The position numbers were made by a program, and so were the translations under genes. Below, one piece after another: positions 40,476 through 48,200 of a stretch of DNA of 64,000 bases; position 1 is the first letter of the stretch, and each line of letters opens with the position of its first letter. The stretch spans positions 17,299-81,298 of the forward strand of contig CAYYCX010000008.1 of the NCBI GenBank assembly GCA_964470455.1, in the 5' to 3' direction. The notes under the pieces are model-generated. The model ran no database searches. It had not been told where the DNA came from and was given only the letters and a program-made list of their open reading frames with translations. This DNA is from JAWXBM01 sp964470455 (GTDB taxonomy: Bacteria; Pseudomonadota; Gammaproteobacteria; Xanthomonadales; SZUA-36).

Positions 40476-40572
40476 TTCAGATAATGAAAAGTCCAACCTG
40501 TCGATGGAGGAGAAAAACACTCTGTCGAAGCTGGTAAAAGAACTGGTGAGATGTTGGAGCGAGATGCAATGA
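40476..40572 (+). pseudogene. C-terminal remnant of a RelE-type toxin
   Basis: In a frame without a start, codons read VDSDNEKSNLSMEEKNTLSK then LVKELVRCWSEMQ and TGA at 40570-40572. This matches the usual end of RelE/HigB-type toxins (KNE..NLS..E...L..L.KEL). The stop overlaps the next antitoxin start as ATGA, so the 3' end of a normal toxin-antitoxin operon is preserved. Confidence 0.6.
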
Positions 40573-40856
40573 GCAAGGCATTTAAAGAAATCAGCGCCAG
40601 CCTGGATGATGCCATCGCGCACGCGAAAGGCAGGAAGGGCGCAGTTATTTTTCACGAGCCTGAGCCTATCGATGTAAAGGCAATTCGCAAAAAAACCGGC
40701 ATGAGCCAGCAGAAGTTTTGTACAACGTTCGGAATTTCCTTGGGCACTTTGCGTCATTGGGAGCAGGGGCTGCGCTCACCCAGAGGCTCGGCGAGGGTGC
40801 TGCTGAAAGTGGTGGATCATAATCCGGGCGCCGTTCTCCAGGCGATTGGTAAATAA
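40569..40856 (+). CDS. HTH antitoxin, HigA type
   Basis: 95 residues from ATG 40569. It begins MSKAFKEISASLDDAIAHAK, followed by VKAIRKKTGMSQQKFCTTFG and ISLGTLRHWEQGLRSPRGSA, the XRE DNA-binding part of antitoxins partnered with RelE-family toxins. It is intact; only the tail of its toxin remains upstream. It is related to the antitoxin at 40182 but belongs to a separate module. Confidence 0.85.
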   Translation: MSKAFKEISASLDDAIAHAKGRKGAVIFHEPEPIDVKAIRKKTGMSQQKFCTTFGISLGTLRHWEQGLRSPRGSARVLLKVVDHNPGAVLQAIGK

Positions 40857-41021
40857 CGGATATCACAATCCCCCGCGCAGACCATTGGCAGGATCAAAGA
40901 TTTCCTACAGAGGTTACGGATAACTCCCATTGTGCCCAGTTACCCAACGAAGCCACCATGGAGCATTCTTCGGATAGATGGCTCGCTGTGCTTCAACGGC
41001 TTGCTGGCCTTGGAGTAGACT

Positions 41022-41258
41022 ATGTTTGTGAACACCCTGTCCAAAATGCAGAAAGACCTGCAGCTTCTGACGGCTGCTGAAAGAGAGCAATTGGCCTTAT
41101 CGGCCTGGAAGAGCCTGGGTGACGGATCAGACCCCGCTGTCAGTCAACAGCTGGACCCCGCCGGAATCGAAGTTGCCCTGAAGCGCGACGACGATTTGGA
41201 GTCAGGCGAATTAAACGCCATCACCAGTGAAGAATTTCTGCGACGCACACGTCGCTGA
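41022..41258 (+). CDS. Addiction-module antitoxin (RelB/StbD-like, TIGR02574 type)
   Basis: 78 residues: LLTAAEREQLALSAWKSLGD is the characteristic segment of the short 'addiction module protein' family encoded before ParE/RelE toxins. It ends EEFLRRTRR two bases before the toxin start. The antitoxin is full length; the toxin is not. Confidence 0.75.
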   Translation: MFVNTLSKMQKDLQLLTAAEREQLALSAWKSLGDGSDPAVSQQLDPAGIEVALKRDDDLESGELNAITSEEFLRRTRR

Positions 41259-41260
41259 CG

Positions 41261-41362
41261 ATGATCGTCGAGTTCCATCCGCAGGTTGCGGAGGACTTTC
41301 TCCAGGCAGCTGAATTCTATAGGGCTCGCAATGCCAGGTTGGTGCTGGTTGAGAGTCGGTAG
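41261..41362 (+). pseudogene. ParE/RelE-type toxin, truncated after 33 codons
   Basis: MIVEFHPQVAEDFLQAAEFY then RARNARLVLVESR and a stop. The first 24 residues are the typical beginning of a ParE/RelE toxin (about 95 residues when complete). After residue 25 the sequence no longer follows the family, so the C-terminal catalytic or gyrase-binding part is lost. Confidence 0.7.
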
Positions 41363-41674
41363 GCGTCGGCGAGAATTGACGGCCCGGAGCGGCACCCCTC
41401 AATTGATCGTTGCCACTCTCAAATCTACTTTAATGTGCGTTTCCGCGGATCGCTTCTGAAAGCGGATCTGGGAGTTTCACGTCTGTCACACAAATTTCTT
41501 ACAGATTCAATAGCAAAGTTACTAACGACACGTGATCCGAAGTCTCGCAGACTATCGGCAGAGCCTCGTGTTGTTTCAAGCGCAGGTTTCAGGTTGGGCT
41601 GCACTAAGTTCTCATCAATCGGTATACCAAGTTTAACGCAACACATTAAACGTGATACATTATGGCAGCACGCT
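41363..41674. other. Gap of 312 bp without a gene; higBA promoter region
   Basis: A frame open from 41435 runs into higB but its first 80 codons look random. Near the end, GTTTAA (41631-41636) and TTAAAC (41646-41651) form a small inverted repeat, and GATACATTAT at 41654-41663 could serve as a -10 region for higBA. Confidence 0.45.
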
Positions 41675-41953
41675 GTGATCAAGAGTTTTGCAGATGAGGC
41701 AACAGCGCAACTTTTCGCTGGTACCTGCCCGCGCCGGTGGCAATATGTGCGTAGGTCGGCAGAAAGAAAGCTGGCACTGCTGGATGCAGCAACTTCGTTG
41801 GAGTTTTTATACTCACCTCCTGGTAATCGGCTGGAACTGTTACAAGGCGACAGGAAAGGGCAACACAGCATTCGTATCAATGATCAATGGCGTGTGTGTT
41901 TTACCTGGAAAGATGGCGATGCGTTTGATGTAGCTATTATTGATTACCACTGA
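41675..41953 (+). CDS. higB: HigB-family ribosome-dependent mRNA interferase toxin
   Basis: 92 residues from GTG 41675: VIKSFADEATAQLFAG, RRSAERKLALLDAATSLEFL, PPGNRLELLQGDRKGQHSIR and INDQWRVCFTWKDGDAFDVA then IIDYH. Every conserved block of HigB is present at the standard length, so this is one of the few complete toxins in this part of the island. The family cuts mRNA on the ribosome. It is 10 bp before higA. Confidence 0.93.
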   Translation: MIKSFADEATAQLFAGTCPRRWQYVRRSAERKLALLDAATSLEFLYSPPGNRLELLQGDRKGQHSIRINDQWRVCFTWKDGDAFDVAIIDYH

Positions 41954-41963
41954 GGCCAAACTG

Positions 41964-42263
41964 ATGCCAAAGAATGGAATGCGCCCCATACATCCTGGAG
42001 AGATACTCCGCGAGGAGTACCTGCAACCGCTGAACTTGACGCCCAGTGCGCTGGCCATGGCACTGCGCGTTCCGGCACCCCGCATTAACGACATCGTGCT
42101 GGAGAGGCGAGCCGTCACACCCAATACGGCGCTGCGGCTGGCACGATATTTTGGTGGTGACGCAGAAAGCTGGATGAATCTGCAAGTAGCTTATGATTTG
42201 AAACAGGCTGAGCTCGCGGACGGTAAGCAGATTCGTACCGAAGTGAATCCCAGGGCGGCGTGA
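41964..42263 (+). CDS. higA: HigA-family antitoxin
   Basis: 99 residues from ATG 41964: MRPIHPGEILREEYLQPLNL, then an XRE domain with ALRVPAPRINDIVLERRAVT and the terminal DAESWMNLQVAYDLKQAE. It neutralises HigB and represses the operon. Standard length and gene order (toxin first) for higBA. Confidence 0.93.
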   Translation: MPKNGMRPIHPGEILREEYLQPLNLTPSALAMALRVPAPRINDIVLERRAVTPNTALRLARYFGGDAESWMNLQVAYDLKQAELADGKQIRTEVNPRAA

Positions 42264-42337
42264 CGCTAAAAAGCACCCAGAAAAGAGACATACGGTGTGC
42301 CATCCGATTGGCAATACAACTGGAGCCCCACTAAACG

Positions 42338-42517
42338 ATGGCCAAGTCCACTACGATTCTTGTCAAACCCTTCGATGCCAGCGAGTTCCTGGACAATGAA
42401 GAAGTGATTGCTGAGTACCTGGCAGCTGCGCTGGAAGATGATGACCTAGATGCTTTCCTTGTTGCGGTGCGCGATGTGGCCAAAGCCCGCGGAATGGACG
42501 ATTTGGCGGCGACATAG
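42338..42517 (+). pseudogene. Truncated addiction-module antidote protein
   Basis: 59 codons: KPFDASEFLDNEEVIAEYLA, then LEDDDLDAFLVAVRDVAKAR and GMDDLAAT, stop. This is the N-terminal half of the HTH antidote family that pairs with RelE-like toxins; members continue with a helix-turn-helix (GLSRESLYRALS type) absent here. No toxin gene is next to it. Confidence 0.65.
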
Positions 42518-42670
42518 CGTTCTCGCGGAGCTTGTGTGAAAACGTATTTCAGGTCGGTTATTTTGGGACGGCATACATCAAGAGATTAGCGTGTTGTTCA
42601 GATGAGTGGCAATTGAGGGCGACGTTTCCGCGGGAACACTTTGCCTGGAATCGTTGAGCGCTGGCTGATC

Positions 42671-43201
42671 TCAGGTAAATATCTGCTGGATTCTTTCTCT
42701 GAATAGTTCTCTTTGGCCTGGGTTGCATTGCACGATGGCCAGCCTTTCTAGAAGCACTTCCTTGTTGAGATACCCGGATTTCGCTAATGCTTCACAAAAC
42801 TCCATGTCTTTGGGGCGCCCAGCTCCAAGCTTGGACAGGGCGAGGTCGTGCAATTCCATGAAGTGCGCCGTAACACCAATATCGCTGTAAAAGACTTCGA
42901 TTGTGCGAGCCTGCCAATCTCGAGGCGCAAACGTGGGCGTCTCAAAAGTCACGCCTTCGGCGTAGACATGATGGTTGGCATGAAAGGGCGACAATTCGCC
43001 AATTGCATTACTGAGGATGTCAGCGGTTTCGCTATCCCCTGATATCGGTATCAGGTCCGCTTCGTTACTTCGCGTCAGCAGGTGATGATCGGTGGTGTTG
43101 AAGATATGCAGGACGGCTGCCGAGCCGATAATGTAAAACTCAGTCTCCTCTGTGCGGGCACGGGCGGCACGCAGGATTTCCTTGAGCTGGTCCGGCGTCA
43201 A
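42671..43201 (-). CDS. Nucleotidyltransferase-like protein (DUF6036 type), putative toxin
   Basis: 176 residues: FYIIGSAAVLHIF and SNEADLIPISGD stand where nucleotidyltransferase-fold proteins have GxSxA and DxD motifs, followed by VTAHFMELHDLALSKLGAGR and PKDMEFCEAL. This is the DUF6036 group, found as the second gene of AbiE-like pairs. It overlaps the preceding winged-helix gene by 4 nt. The length looks complete. Confidence 0.7.
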   Translation of the reverse strand: MTPDQLKEILRAARARTEETEFYIIGSAAVLHIFNTTDHHLLTRSNEADLIPISGDSETADILSNAIGELSPFHANHHVYAEGVTFETPTFAPRDWQARTIEVFYSDIGVTAHFMELHDLALSKLGAGRPKDMEFCEALAKSGYLNKEVLLERLAIVQCNPGQRELFRERIQQIFT

Positions 43202-43716
43202 CGCTCAGCCCTGAACTCAAGCCCGAGCTTGCCAAGCGCGGCCATTCGTTCGCGCTCATTGAGCAAGCCGGCAAAGGGCGAGGTATGGCGCAAGGCCTTG
43301 GCCTCTTCGTCATCCCTGCCAAGGACTTGCAGAACACCCTCGATGGGTCCGGCCAACAAACGCGCCCACTGGTCGAGGTAGGGTTCGGCGTAAGGCAACG
43401 CTGATTTCATCTGGCTCACCTGGTTGCGTGCTTTCTCGACCAGTTTTGGCTCTTGCAGCAGCTTTTTTCCCACTTCCAGGTGCAATGCCTTGGAGCGCAA
43501 GTCTGCAATCTCATGGCCTGAGGATAAAGCCACATAGCGGGTTGCCCGGCTACGGCCGATCCGCCCCACTTTACCCTGTGCCTGGAGTATTTCCAGGCGC
43601 CGCCACAAGGTGGGTTGGCTGATTCTGGGCCTACATCCCGCGCGCAACTCGCTGGCGCTGAGTCCGTTTGGATTCAGTGTCAGTAACCCGATGATTTGGC
43701 TTTCCATACTGTCCAT
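43198..43716 (-). CDS. Winged-helix regulator, putative antitoxin
   Basis: 172 residues. The first 75 form a winged helix (LLTLNPNGLSASELRAGC, ISQPTLWRRLEILQAQGKVG, RSRATRYVAL); the rest is helical. With the overlapping nucleotidyltransferase-like gene it makes an AbiE-like pair in which this is the regulator/antitoxin. ATG 43707 is an alternative start. It diverges from the MNT gene at 43948. Confidence 0.7.
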   Translation of the reverse strand: MDSMESQIIGLLTLNPNGLSASELRAGCRPRISQPTLWRRLEILQAQGKVGRIGRSRATRYVALSSGHEIADLRSKALHLEVGKKLLQEPKLVEKARNQVSQMKSALPYAEPYLDQWARLLAGPIEGVLQVLGRDDEEAKALRHTSPFAGLLNERERMAALGKLGLEFRAER

Positions 43717-43899
43717 TTGTGAATAGTAAATGAATAGATAAATCCTGACAAGAATCCAGCGACCGGCGGAGAGAGTGAGATCTCTAATGAACTGAGGGGT
43801 GACACTTTTAAGAAACTGTTACACGCACGCTCAGCTGAAACGTGTTTTATGTTAAATCGGTTCGACTTTAGTTCAGGAAAAACTGGCACATAGTCATCC

Positions 43900-43937
43900 G
43901 TTCTCAAAATAGCTACAATCGTAGCGATTCTGAGAAC
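43900..43937. promoter_or_regulatory. Long operator-like palindrome before the HTH-MNT gene
   Basis: GTTCTCAAAATAGCTAC and GTAGCGATTCTGAGAAC are 17-nt arms (15 of 17 pair) around AATC. The palindrome ends 10 bp before ATG 43948, where the winged-helix part of the encoded protein could bind to control its own expression. Confidence 0.7.
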
Positions 43938-43947
43938 AAATTGTGTC

Positions 43948-44559
43948 ATGACCAACAAACAACCCATCGACTTCCTGTTCAGCCCCTACCGCCGCCAGGT
44001 ACTGGCCCTGCTGCTGTTGCGTCCGGACGAACGCTTCCATGTTCGTGAGCTGGAACGCCTGACCGGTATTTCGGCCGGTTCGCTGCATCGCGAGCTCAAG
44101 GCCATGGCGGAAGCAGGCTTGCTGGTGCGCGATCGTCAGGGCAACCAGGTGCTGTACCAGGCAGATCGCTCCTGCTCCATATTTGAGGAGTTGGCCTCCA
44201 TCTTCCGCAAGACGGTAGGCCTGGGTTTGCAATTGACTACAGCTTTGGAGTCAATGGCTGACAGAATTCAATTCGCGTTTGTGTTTGGATCGATGGCAAC
44301 AGGCACGCAACACGCCAGAAGCGATATCGACATCTGCGTGCTGGGCGAGGTGGAGTTGCTGGATGTGGTGATGGCATTGGCTGGCCTGCAGGAATCACTG
44401 CAAAGGGAAATCAATCCGGTGGTGATGAGCGCACAGCAATTCGCCACTGACCTGGCGAACCATGAACGCTTTGCGGAACGCCTGGTTTCCGAGCCCAGGA
44501 TTTTCGTAATGGGGGACGAAAATGAATTTGGAAAACTTGCTCAAAACGCGTCAGCTTGA
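43948..44559 (+). CDS. Winged-helix/nucleotidyltransferase (MNT) antitoxin
   Basis: 203 residues. An ArsR-like winged helix (YRRQVLALLLLRPDERFHVR, SAGSLHRELKAMAEAGLL) is fused to a minimal nucleotidyltransferase domain with intact FAFVFGSMATGTQHARSDID (GS..DxD). In MNT/HEPN systems the MNT protein AMPylates and neutralises the HEPN ribonuclease. A 38-bp palindrome precedes it. It overlaps the following HEPN frame by 38 nt. Confidence 0.85.
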   Translation: MTNKQPIDFLFSPYRRQVLALLLLRPDERFHVRELERLTGISAGSLHRELKAMAEAGLLVRDRQGNQVLYQADRSCSIFEELASIFRKTVGLGLQLTTALESMADRIQFAFVFGSMATGTQHARSDIDICVLGEVELLDVVMALAGLQESLQREINPVVMSAQQFATDLANHERFAERLVSEPRIFVMGDENEFGKLAQNASA

Positions 44560-44722
44560 GCGACACGATACGAACGCCAGGCAAGTTGCAAAACAGCTGG
44601 CAGCCATTCATCGGAGCCTTGCGGACGCCCGAGTGGAATCCATCTCAGCCGAGACTCGCCTGGAAGCGGGGTACCGAGCCATCATGTTGCTCAGATTGCG
44701 CCAGGTTTTCGAGTCTCTGTAG
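44522..44722 (+). pseudogene. HEPN-domain toxin, truncated
   Basis: 66 codons: MNLENLLKTRQLERHD, IHRSLADARVESISAETRLE, AGYRAIMLLRLRQVFESL and stop. The first 55 residues are a typical HEPN start. The second half with the RxxxxH nuclease motif is absent: the sequence leaves the family after RAIML. The partner MNT gene is intact. Confidence 0.65.
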
Positions 44723-44784
44723 GACGAGGAAGATCTCTTTTCCAGGGCGTTTCAGCTGAAACACCTTCCCGGTCTGGTTGAGAT

Positions 44785-45063
44785 TCAGAGGGCAATCGGC
44801 TGAACGATAATGCTGTCTGCCCGGAGCATGACCTGCGCCAGGTCGTAATTTGCCTGTAGCTTCAACCAGCTTTCCGCTTCACCCCAACCCATCTTCTCCA
44901 GCCGCACGGCCATTTCAGCCGATATGCCGGCCTTTTGGTTGACCAGGTTGTTCAGTGCCTGGCGGCTGACACCCAAAGCCTTTGCGCCGTCCGTCACCGA
45001 CAAGCCGAGTGGTTCCAGGCAAGTCATCCTGACGTGTTTCCCGGGGTGCGGGGGGTGGTTCAT
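44785..45063 (-). CDS. higA: HigA-family antitoxin
   Basis: About 92 residues from the ATG at 45063: MNHPPHPGKHVRMTCLEPLG, LSVTDGAKALGVSRQALNNL and GEAESWLKLQANYDLAQVML. Complete HigA-type XRE antitoxin. The upstream higB frame is degraded. Confidence 0.88.
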   Translation of the reverse strand: MNHPPHPGKHVRMTCLEPLGLSVTDGAKALGVSRQALNNLVNQKAGISAEMAVRLEKMGWGEAESWLKLQANYDLAQVMLRADSIIVQPIAL

Positions 45064-45084
45064 GCGCAGGGTTACAGCTCCCAA

Positions 45085-45273
45085 TTAATGGTAGTCGACG
45101 AGGTCAATGTCGCTGACCTTGTCGGCATTCATTTGAAAAATGATTCGCCAATTGCTGCTGACATCTATGGCGTAATGGCCAGTGTAAAAGTGACAAGTAC
45201 AACTTGTCATCCTGAAGATGAAGAACGCGATGTTCACGGCCCAATCCTGGTTCGGAATGCCAGACCCAGTCAT
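45085..45273 (-). pseudogene. higB: HigB-type toxin remnant
   Basis: The C-terminal 30 residues (GHYAIDVSSNWRIIFQM then NADKVSDIDLVDYH) match HigB closely. The preceding 30 residues (IFRMTSCTCHFYT) do not, and the usual N-terminal IKSF..KGL and GWRLHPLKGD blocks are missing. The gene stands 21 bp before an intact higA. Confidence 0.65.
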
Positions 45274-45391
45274 GCGAAAAGCACTTCAGTTCCGTAGGAC
45301 TATTCCGCGAATGGAACCATGCCGGCGCTGATCAGAAGCCGAATCAGGCACAAAAGAAGGTAAACTGGAGCCACAACAGCAAGGGGTCTCC

Positions 45392-46150
45392 ATGTCCGGT
45401 GAATTGCTTTTCCTGCTGGTAATCCTGCTGGCCGTTGGCATCGGCGCCGTGCTGCTCCGGCGGCGGAAGCAACAACGCGGCATAACGCGCCAGGATTGGG
45501 CGCGTTTCTATCTCGACCCTGAAACGGAACAAGCCCTGGCCGAAGATCGCGCCCGGCGCCAGGCGGCCAGCGATGCGCTATGCCTGAGTACGGAAGAAGA
45601 AAGCCGGCTGGAGCTGGCGCGGCTGCAGAAGCTGATCGCGGACCGCAAGAAAGTCGCCTGGGAAACGGATATTTCCTACCACGTGTGGAACCTCTATCGA
45701 AACCAGATCCGCTCGATCGGCGAGCATGCGATCAGTCCTCTCAGCCAGGATGGCAAGTGGTATGAGCTGAAAATCCTCAAGTCGAGCCAGGTCAACGACT
45801 GGAAGAAATTCGAATTCGAACTGAGCGGTGTGCGTTACCGATTCGAGGACGATGAAGACAGGCAGGCGATTGCCAACAACATCAAGCTGTTCAACCTGTG
45901 CCTGTACGACGACGAAAACCGCTGCCTGATGGACATTCCGATGAAGCTCAGGGTGGATGACACGGGCAAAACCTACTCGGTTTCTTCCGATTCACCCAAG
46001 GCCTTCATCCTGGGCGGGTGGATCAAGGATTTCATCAATGTGTCGCTGAAGCACCAGAACATCCGCAACCAGGAAATCCGTGCGCAGAAGCACCAGGAGC
46101 GTTTGCGCGAAATCGAGGAGCTGAAAGACAAGTTCGGCATTGAGGACTGA
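45392..46150 (+). CDS. Membrane-anchored protein of unknown function
   Basis: 252 residues. One N-terminal membrane helix (LLFLLVILLAVGIGAVLLRR) is followed by a charged region, a conserved-looking middle (WYELKILKSSQVNDWKKFEF, GVRYRFEDDEDRQAIANNIK) and a C-terminal coiled coil (IRAQKHQERLREIEELKDKF). No family recognised. GC content is back to chromosomal level, so it marks the right flank of the island. Confidence 0.7.
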   Translation: MSGELLFLLVILLAVGIGAVLLRRRKQQRGITRQDWARFYLDPETEQALAEDRARRQAASDALCLSTEEESRLELARLQKLIADRKKVAWETDISYHVWNLYRNQIRSIGEHAISPLSQDGKWYELKILKSSQVNDWKKFEFELSGVRYRFEDDEDRQAIANNIKLFNLCLYDDENRCLMDIPMKLRVDDTGKTYSVSSDSPKAFILGGWIKDFINVSLKHQNIRNQEIRAQKHQERLREIEELKDKFGIED

Positions 46151-46199
46151 ATCGAAATGCAAGCCTGGGCAGTGAACGCTCCCGCGGAAACGCCATTCG

Positions 46200-46688
46200 C
46201 TAGATCAATTCCCGCTCCAACGCTCCGGCGTTCCGGGTAATTGCCTCGATAAACTCCCTGGGCCCGAAGCCCGAGCGCTTGAAGCGGCTGTACACGCCGT
46301 TGGTATGCAGATTTTCGATGTAGATCAGCGGCGTTCCTTTCCCCCGGGAGTACTGCATCAGCGCTGCCAGCGTCGGGTCGGGAATTTTCCAGCCCGTGGG
46401 CGTGGCGATCATCACGTCCCAGCCCTGGAATGTGCGGTCCTCCAGCAGGATGGCGCCGCAGAGGTCGGGCCGCAGCAACTCATCCAGCTCACTGCCCTCA
46501 CGCACCCAGCCGCATTTGAAGCTGCGGCAAGGATCCTGCGGCCGGTTCGCATAAATCGCACAACCGCCGCCCCTGCAATGCTGGCAAGGATGGCCGGGGC
46601 TCATCTCAATGTAACGTGAAGACAGCCAGCCCTCGCAACAGGCGGTGCAGGGCTGGCAATTCCTTATGGTGGTGGACGAATCGCTCAT
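46200..46688 (-). CDS. YkgJ-type cysteine-cluster protein
   Basis: 162 residues with the metal-binding pattern of YkgJ/UPF0153 proteins: RNCQPCTACCEGWL, GHPCQHCRGGGCAIYANRPQ and DPCRSFKCGW. These proteins probably hold zinc or an Fe-S cluster; their role is unknown. A paralogue with the same cysteine spacing is at 52580. Confidence 0.85.
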   Translation of the reverse strand: MSDSSTTIRNCQPCTACCEGWLSSRYIEMSPGHPCQHCRGGGCAIYANRPQDPCRSFKCGWVREGSELDELLRPDLCGAILLEDRTFQGWDVMIATPTGWKIPDPTLAALMQYSRGKGTPLIYIENLHTNGVYSRFKRSGFGPREFIEAITRNAGALERELI

Positions 46689-46751
46689 GCTCGCCTATAT
46701 ATTAAAGGCAGTATGTGTCTGCTTTTAACATGGTTGATGGGAGTCACGACT

Positions 46752-47384
46752 ATGAAGTTTCCTACCAGGAAGATTTTGACCAGTGCGATTGCCTGCGCAA
46801 TGCTGTGTGCGGCCAGTGCAGCTTCGGCTGCAATCTACGTGAAGATCGAGGGCGTATCGGGTGACGTGAAAGGCCCAGATGGCAGTGCGGATTGGTTTGT
46901 CGCCGATTCCTTTTCATTTGGCGTTGAGCGCGAAATGAAGGAAAGCGGCAAGAAGGGCGGTAGCGGGGATATCAACATCGGCGTAGGCGAATTGCAGGAA
47001 TGCACAATTTCCAAGTCGATGGATTCATCTTCAGGCCAACTGGCGCAGTTCGCCATCAACGGCAACAGCGCAGGTGGGGCAGATGTCTGCTTCTCCAGCG
47101 CCAGGGATGCCGACGGTACTCCCAATTGTTACCTGCATTACAAGCTGGAACGGGCGTTTGTAAAAGGCTGGAGCACCTCGGGTGATGCCGACGACCGGCC
47201 CACCGAGGAGGTCGCGTTCTACTACAACAAGATTGCCTTTGCTTACCAGGTGCTCACGGAGGCTGGCGAGCTCAACCAGGGCTTGATGAGTTGGGATAAC
47301 GTCAAGAACAAGAAGTGGCAGGAAGGCCTGGACGATATTTTCGACATCATCCTGGGAACACCAGAACCGCTGCCACCGAGGTAG
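46752..47384 (+). CDS. Hcp-like type VI tube-fold protein with Sec signal peptide
   Basis: 210 residues from ATG 46752, preceded by GGGAG. Signal peptide MKFPTRKILTSAIACAMLCA followed by ASAASA cleavage context, then an Hcp fold: AIYVKIEGVSGDVKGPDGSA, DSFSFGVEREMKESG, ECTISKSMDSSSGQLAQFAI and EVAFYYNKIAFAYQVLT. Classical Hcp is cytoplasmic and has no signal peptide, and no other type VI gene is nearby, so this is an exported Hcp relative of unknown use. A terminator follows. Confidence 0.85.
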   Translation: MKFPTRKILTSAIACAMLCAASAASAAIYVKIEGVSGDVKGPDGSADWFVADSFSFGVEREMKESGKKGGSGDINIGVGELQECTISKSMDSSSGQLAQFAINGNSAGGADVCFSSARDADGTPNCYLHYKLERAFVKGWSTSGDADDRPTEEVAFYYNKIAFAYQVLTEAGELNQGLMSWDNVKNKKWQEGLDDIFDIILGTPEPLPPR

Positions 47385-47401
47385 CTTTAGCAATCCAGGC
47401 T

Positions 47402-47434
47402 GGCCGAATGCAAGCAACAGCATTCGGCCTTCCT
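47402..47434 (+). terminator. Rho-independent-like terminator after the hcp-like gene
   Basis: GGCCGAATGC and GCATTCGGCC form a perfect 10-bp stem with an 8-nt loop, followed by TTCCT. It lies 18 bp after the stop codon. Confidence 0.65.
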
Positions 47435-47472
47435 GCTGCCCAACGCTCGCGTGATTCATGCACAATAGCGGC

Positions 47473-48081
47473 ATGGACAAACGCCTGTTACCCGTTCTGC
47501 TCTTCAGCCTCGCCTACATGCTGCTGGCCGCCGGCTGGGTGGTGAGCCGCGGCAACAGCGAGTTCCTGGCTTACATTGGTGTGCTGCTGGTCATCGCTGC
47601 GGTGATCTGGTGGGTGCATCACACCATCAACATTCCGCTCAGCCTGTTGTGGTGCCTCAGCGCCTGGGGCGTGATGCACCTGGCGGGTGGCTTGATGCCC
47701 ATTCCGGAAACCTGGCCTCACAGTGGTGAAACCGCGGTGCTGTACAACCTGTGGCTGTGGCCGGGCTGGCTGAAGTACGACCAGTTTGTGCACGCCTACG
47801 GGTTCGGCATCACCGCCTGGTTGTGCTGGCTGGGGCTGGTGGCTGGTTTGAAACGGCAGGGAATCGCCGCGAAGCCCACCATTGGCCTGCTCACCCTGGC
47901 CGCCATGGCCAGCACCGGGCTCGGCGCGCTGAATGAAATCATCGAGTTCATCGTCACGGTGTTTGTGCCGGAGAACAACGTGGGCGGTTACGTGAACACC
48001 GCGCTCGACCTGGTGTTCAACCTCATCGGCGCGGTGATCGCAGCGGTGTGGATCCGGCTGGCCAATAAACACCTGCACTAA
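47473..48081 (+). CDS. DUF2238 (YjdF-type) membrane protein
   Basis: About 202 residues from ATG 47473 (ATG 47458 possible) with six hydrophobic helices. Typical text: ILLVIAAVIWWVHH-like second helix, then LYNLWLWPGWLKYDQFVHAY, GFGITAWLCW, STGLGALNEIIEFIV and VGGYVNTALDLVFNLIGAVI. The family is of unknown function and is often called YjdF. The gene is single. Confidence 0.8.
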   Translation: MDKRLLPVLLFSLAYMLLAAGWVVSRGNSEFLAYIGVLLVIAAVIWWVHHTINIPLSLLWCLSAWGVMHLAGGLMPIPETWPHSGETAVLYNLWLWPGWLKYDQFVHAYGFGITAWLCWLGLVAGLKRQGIAAKPTIGLLTLAAMASTGLGALNEIIEFIVTVFVPENNVGGYVNTALDLVFNLIGAVIAAVWIRLANKHLH

Positions 48082-48200
48082 CCGGGCCGCTCAACTGCGC
48101 TGCCCATCTGCCCCGGCTAACTGCCCGGCCTAGCCACTTCGACTAACGGCTTGGCCTAAATCTGCGGGCTGGCCGTATTCAACTTTCGGCAAATCAGGTA

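Noticed and set aside
41435..41674. N-terminal extension of HigB
   Set aside because: HigB homology starts at GTG 41675 and the family length is reached from there; the upstream text is not protein-like and includes promoter-type sequence.
37160..45300. Chromosomal integron cassette array, because of many small toxin-antitoxin genes
   Set aside because: No integron integrase and no repeated attC-like sites with GTTRRRY/RYYYAAC ends between the genes.
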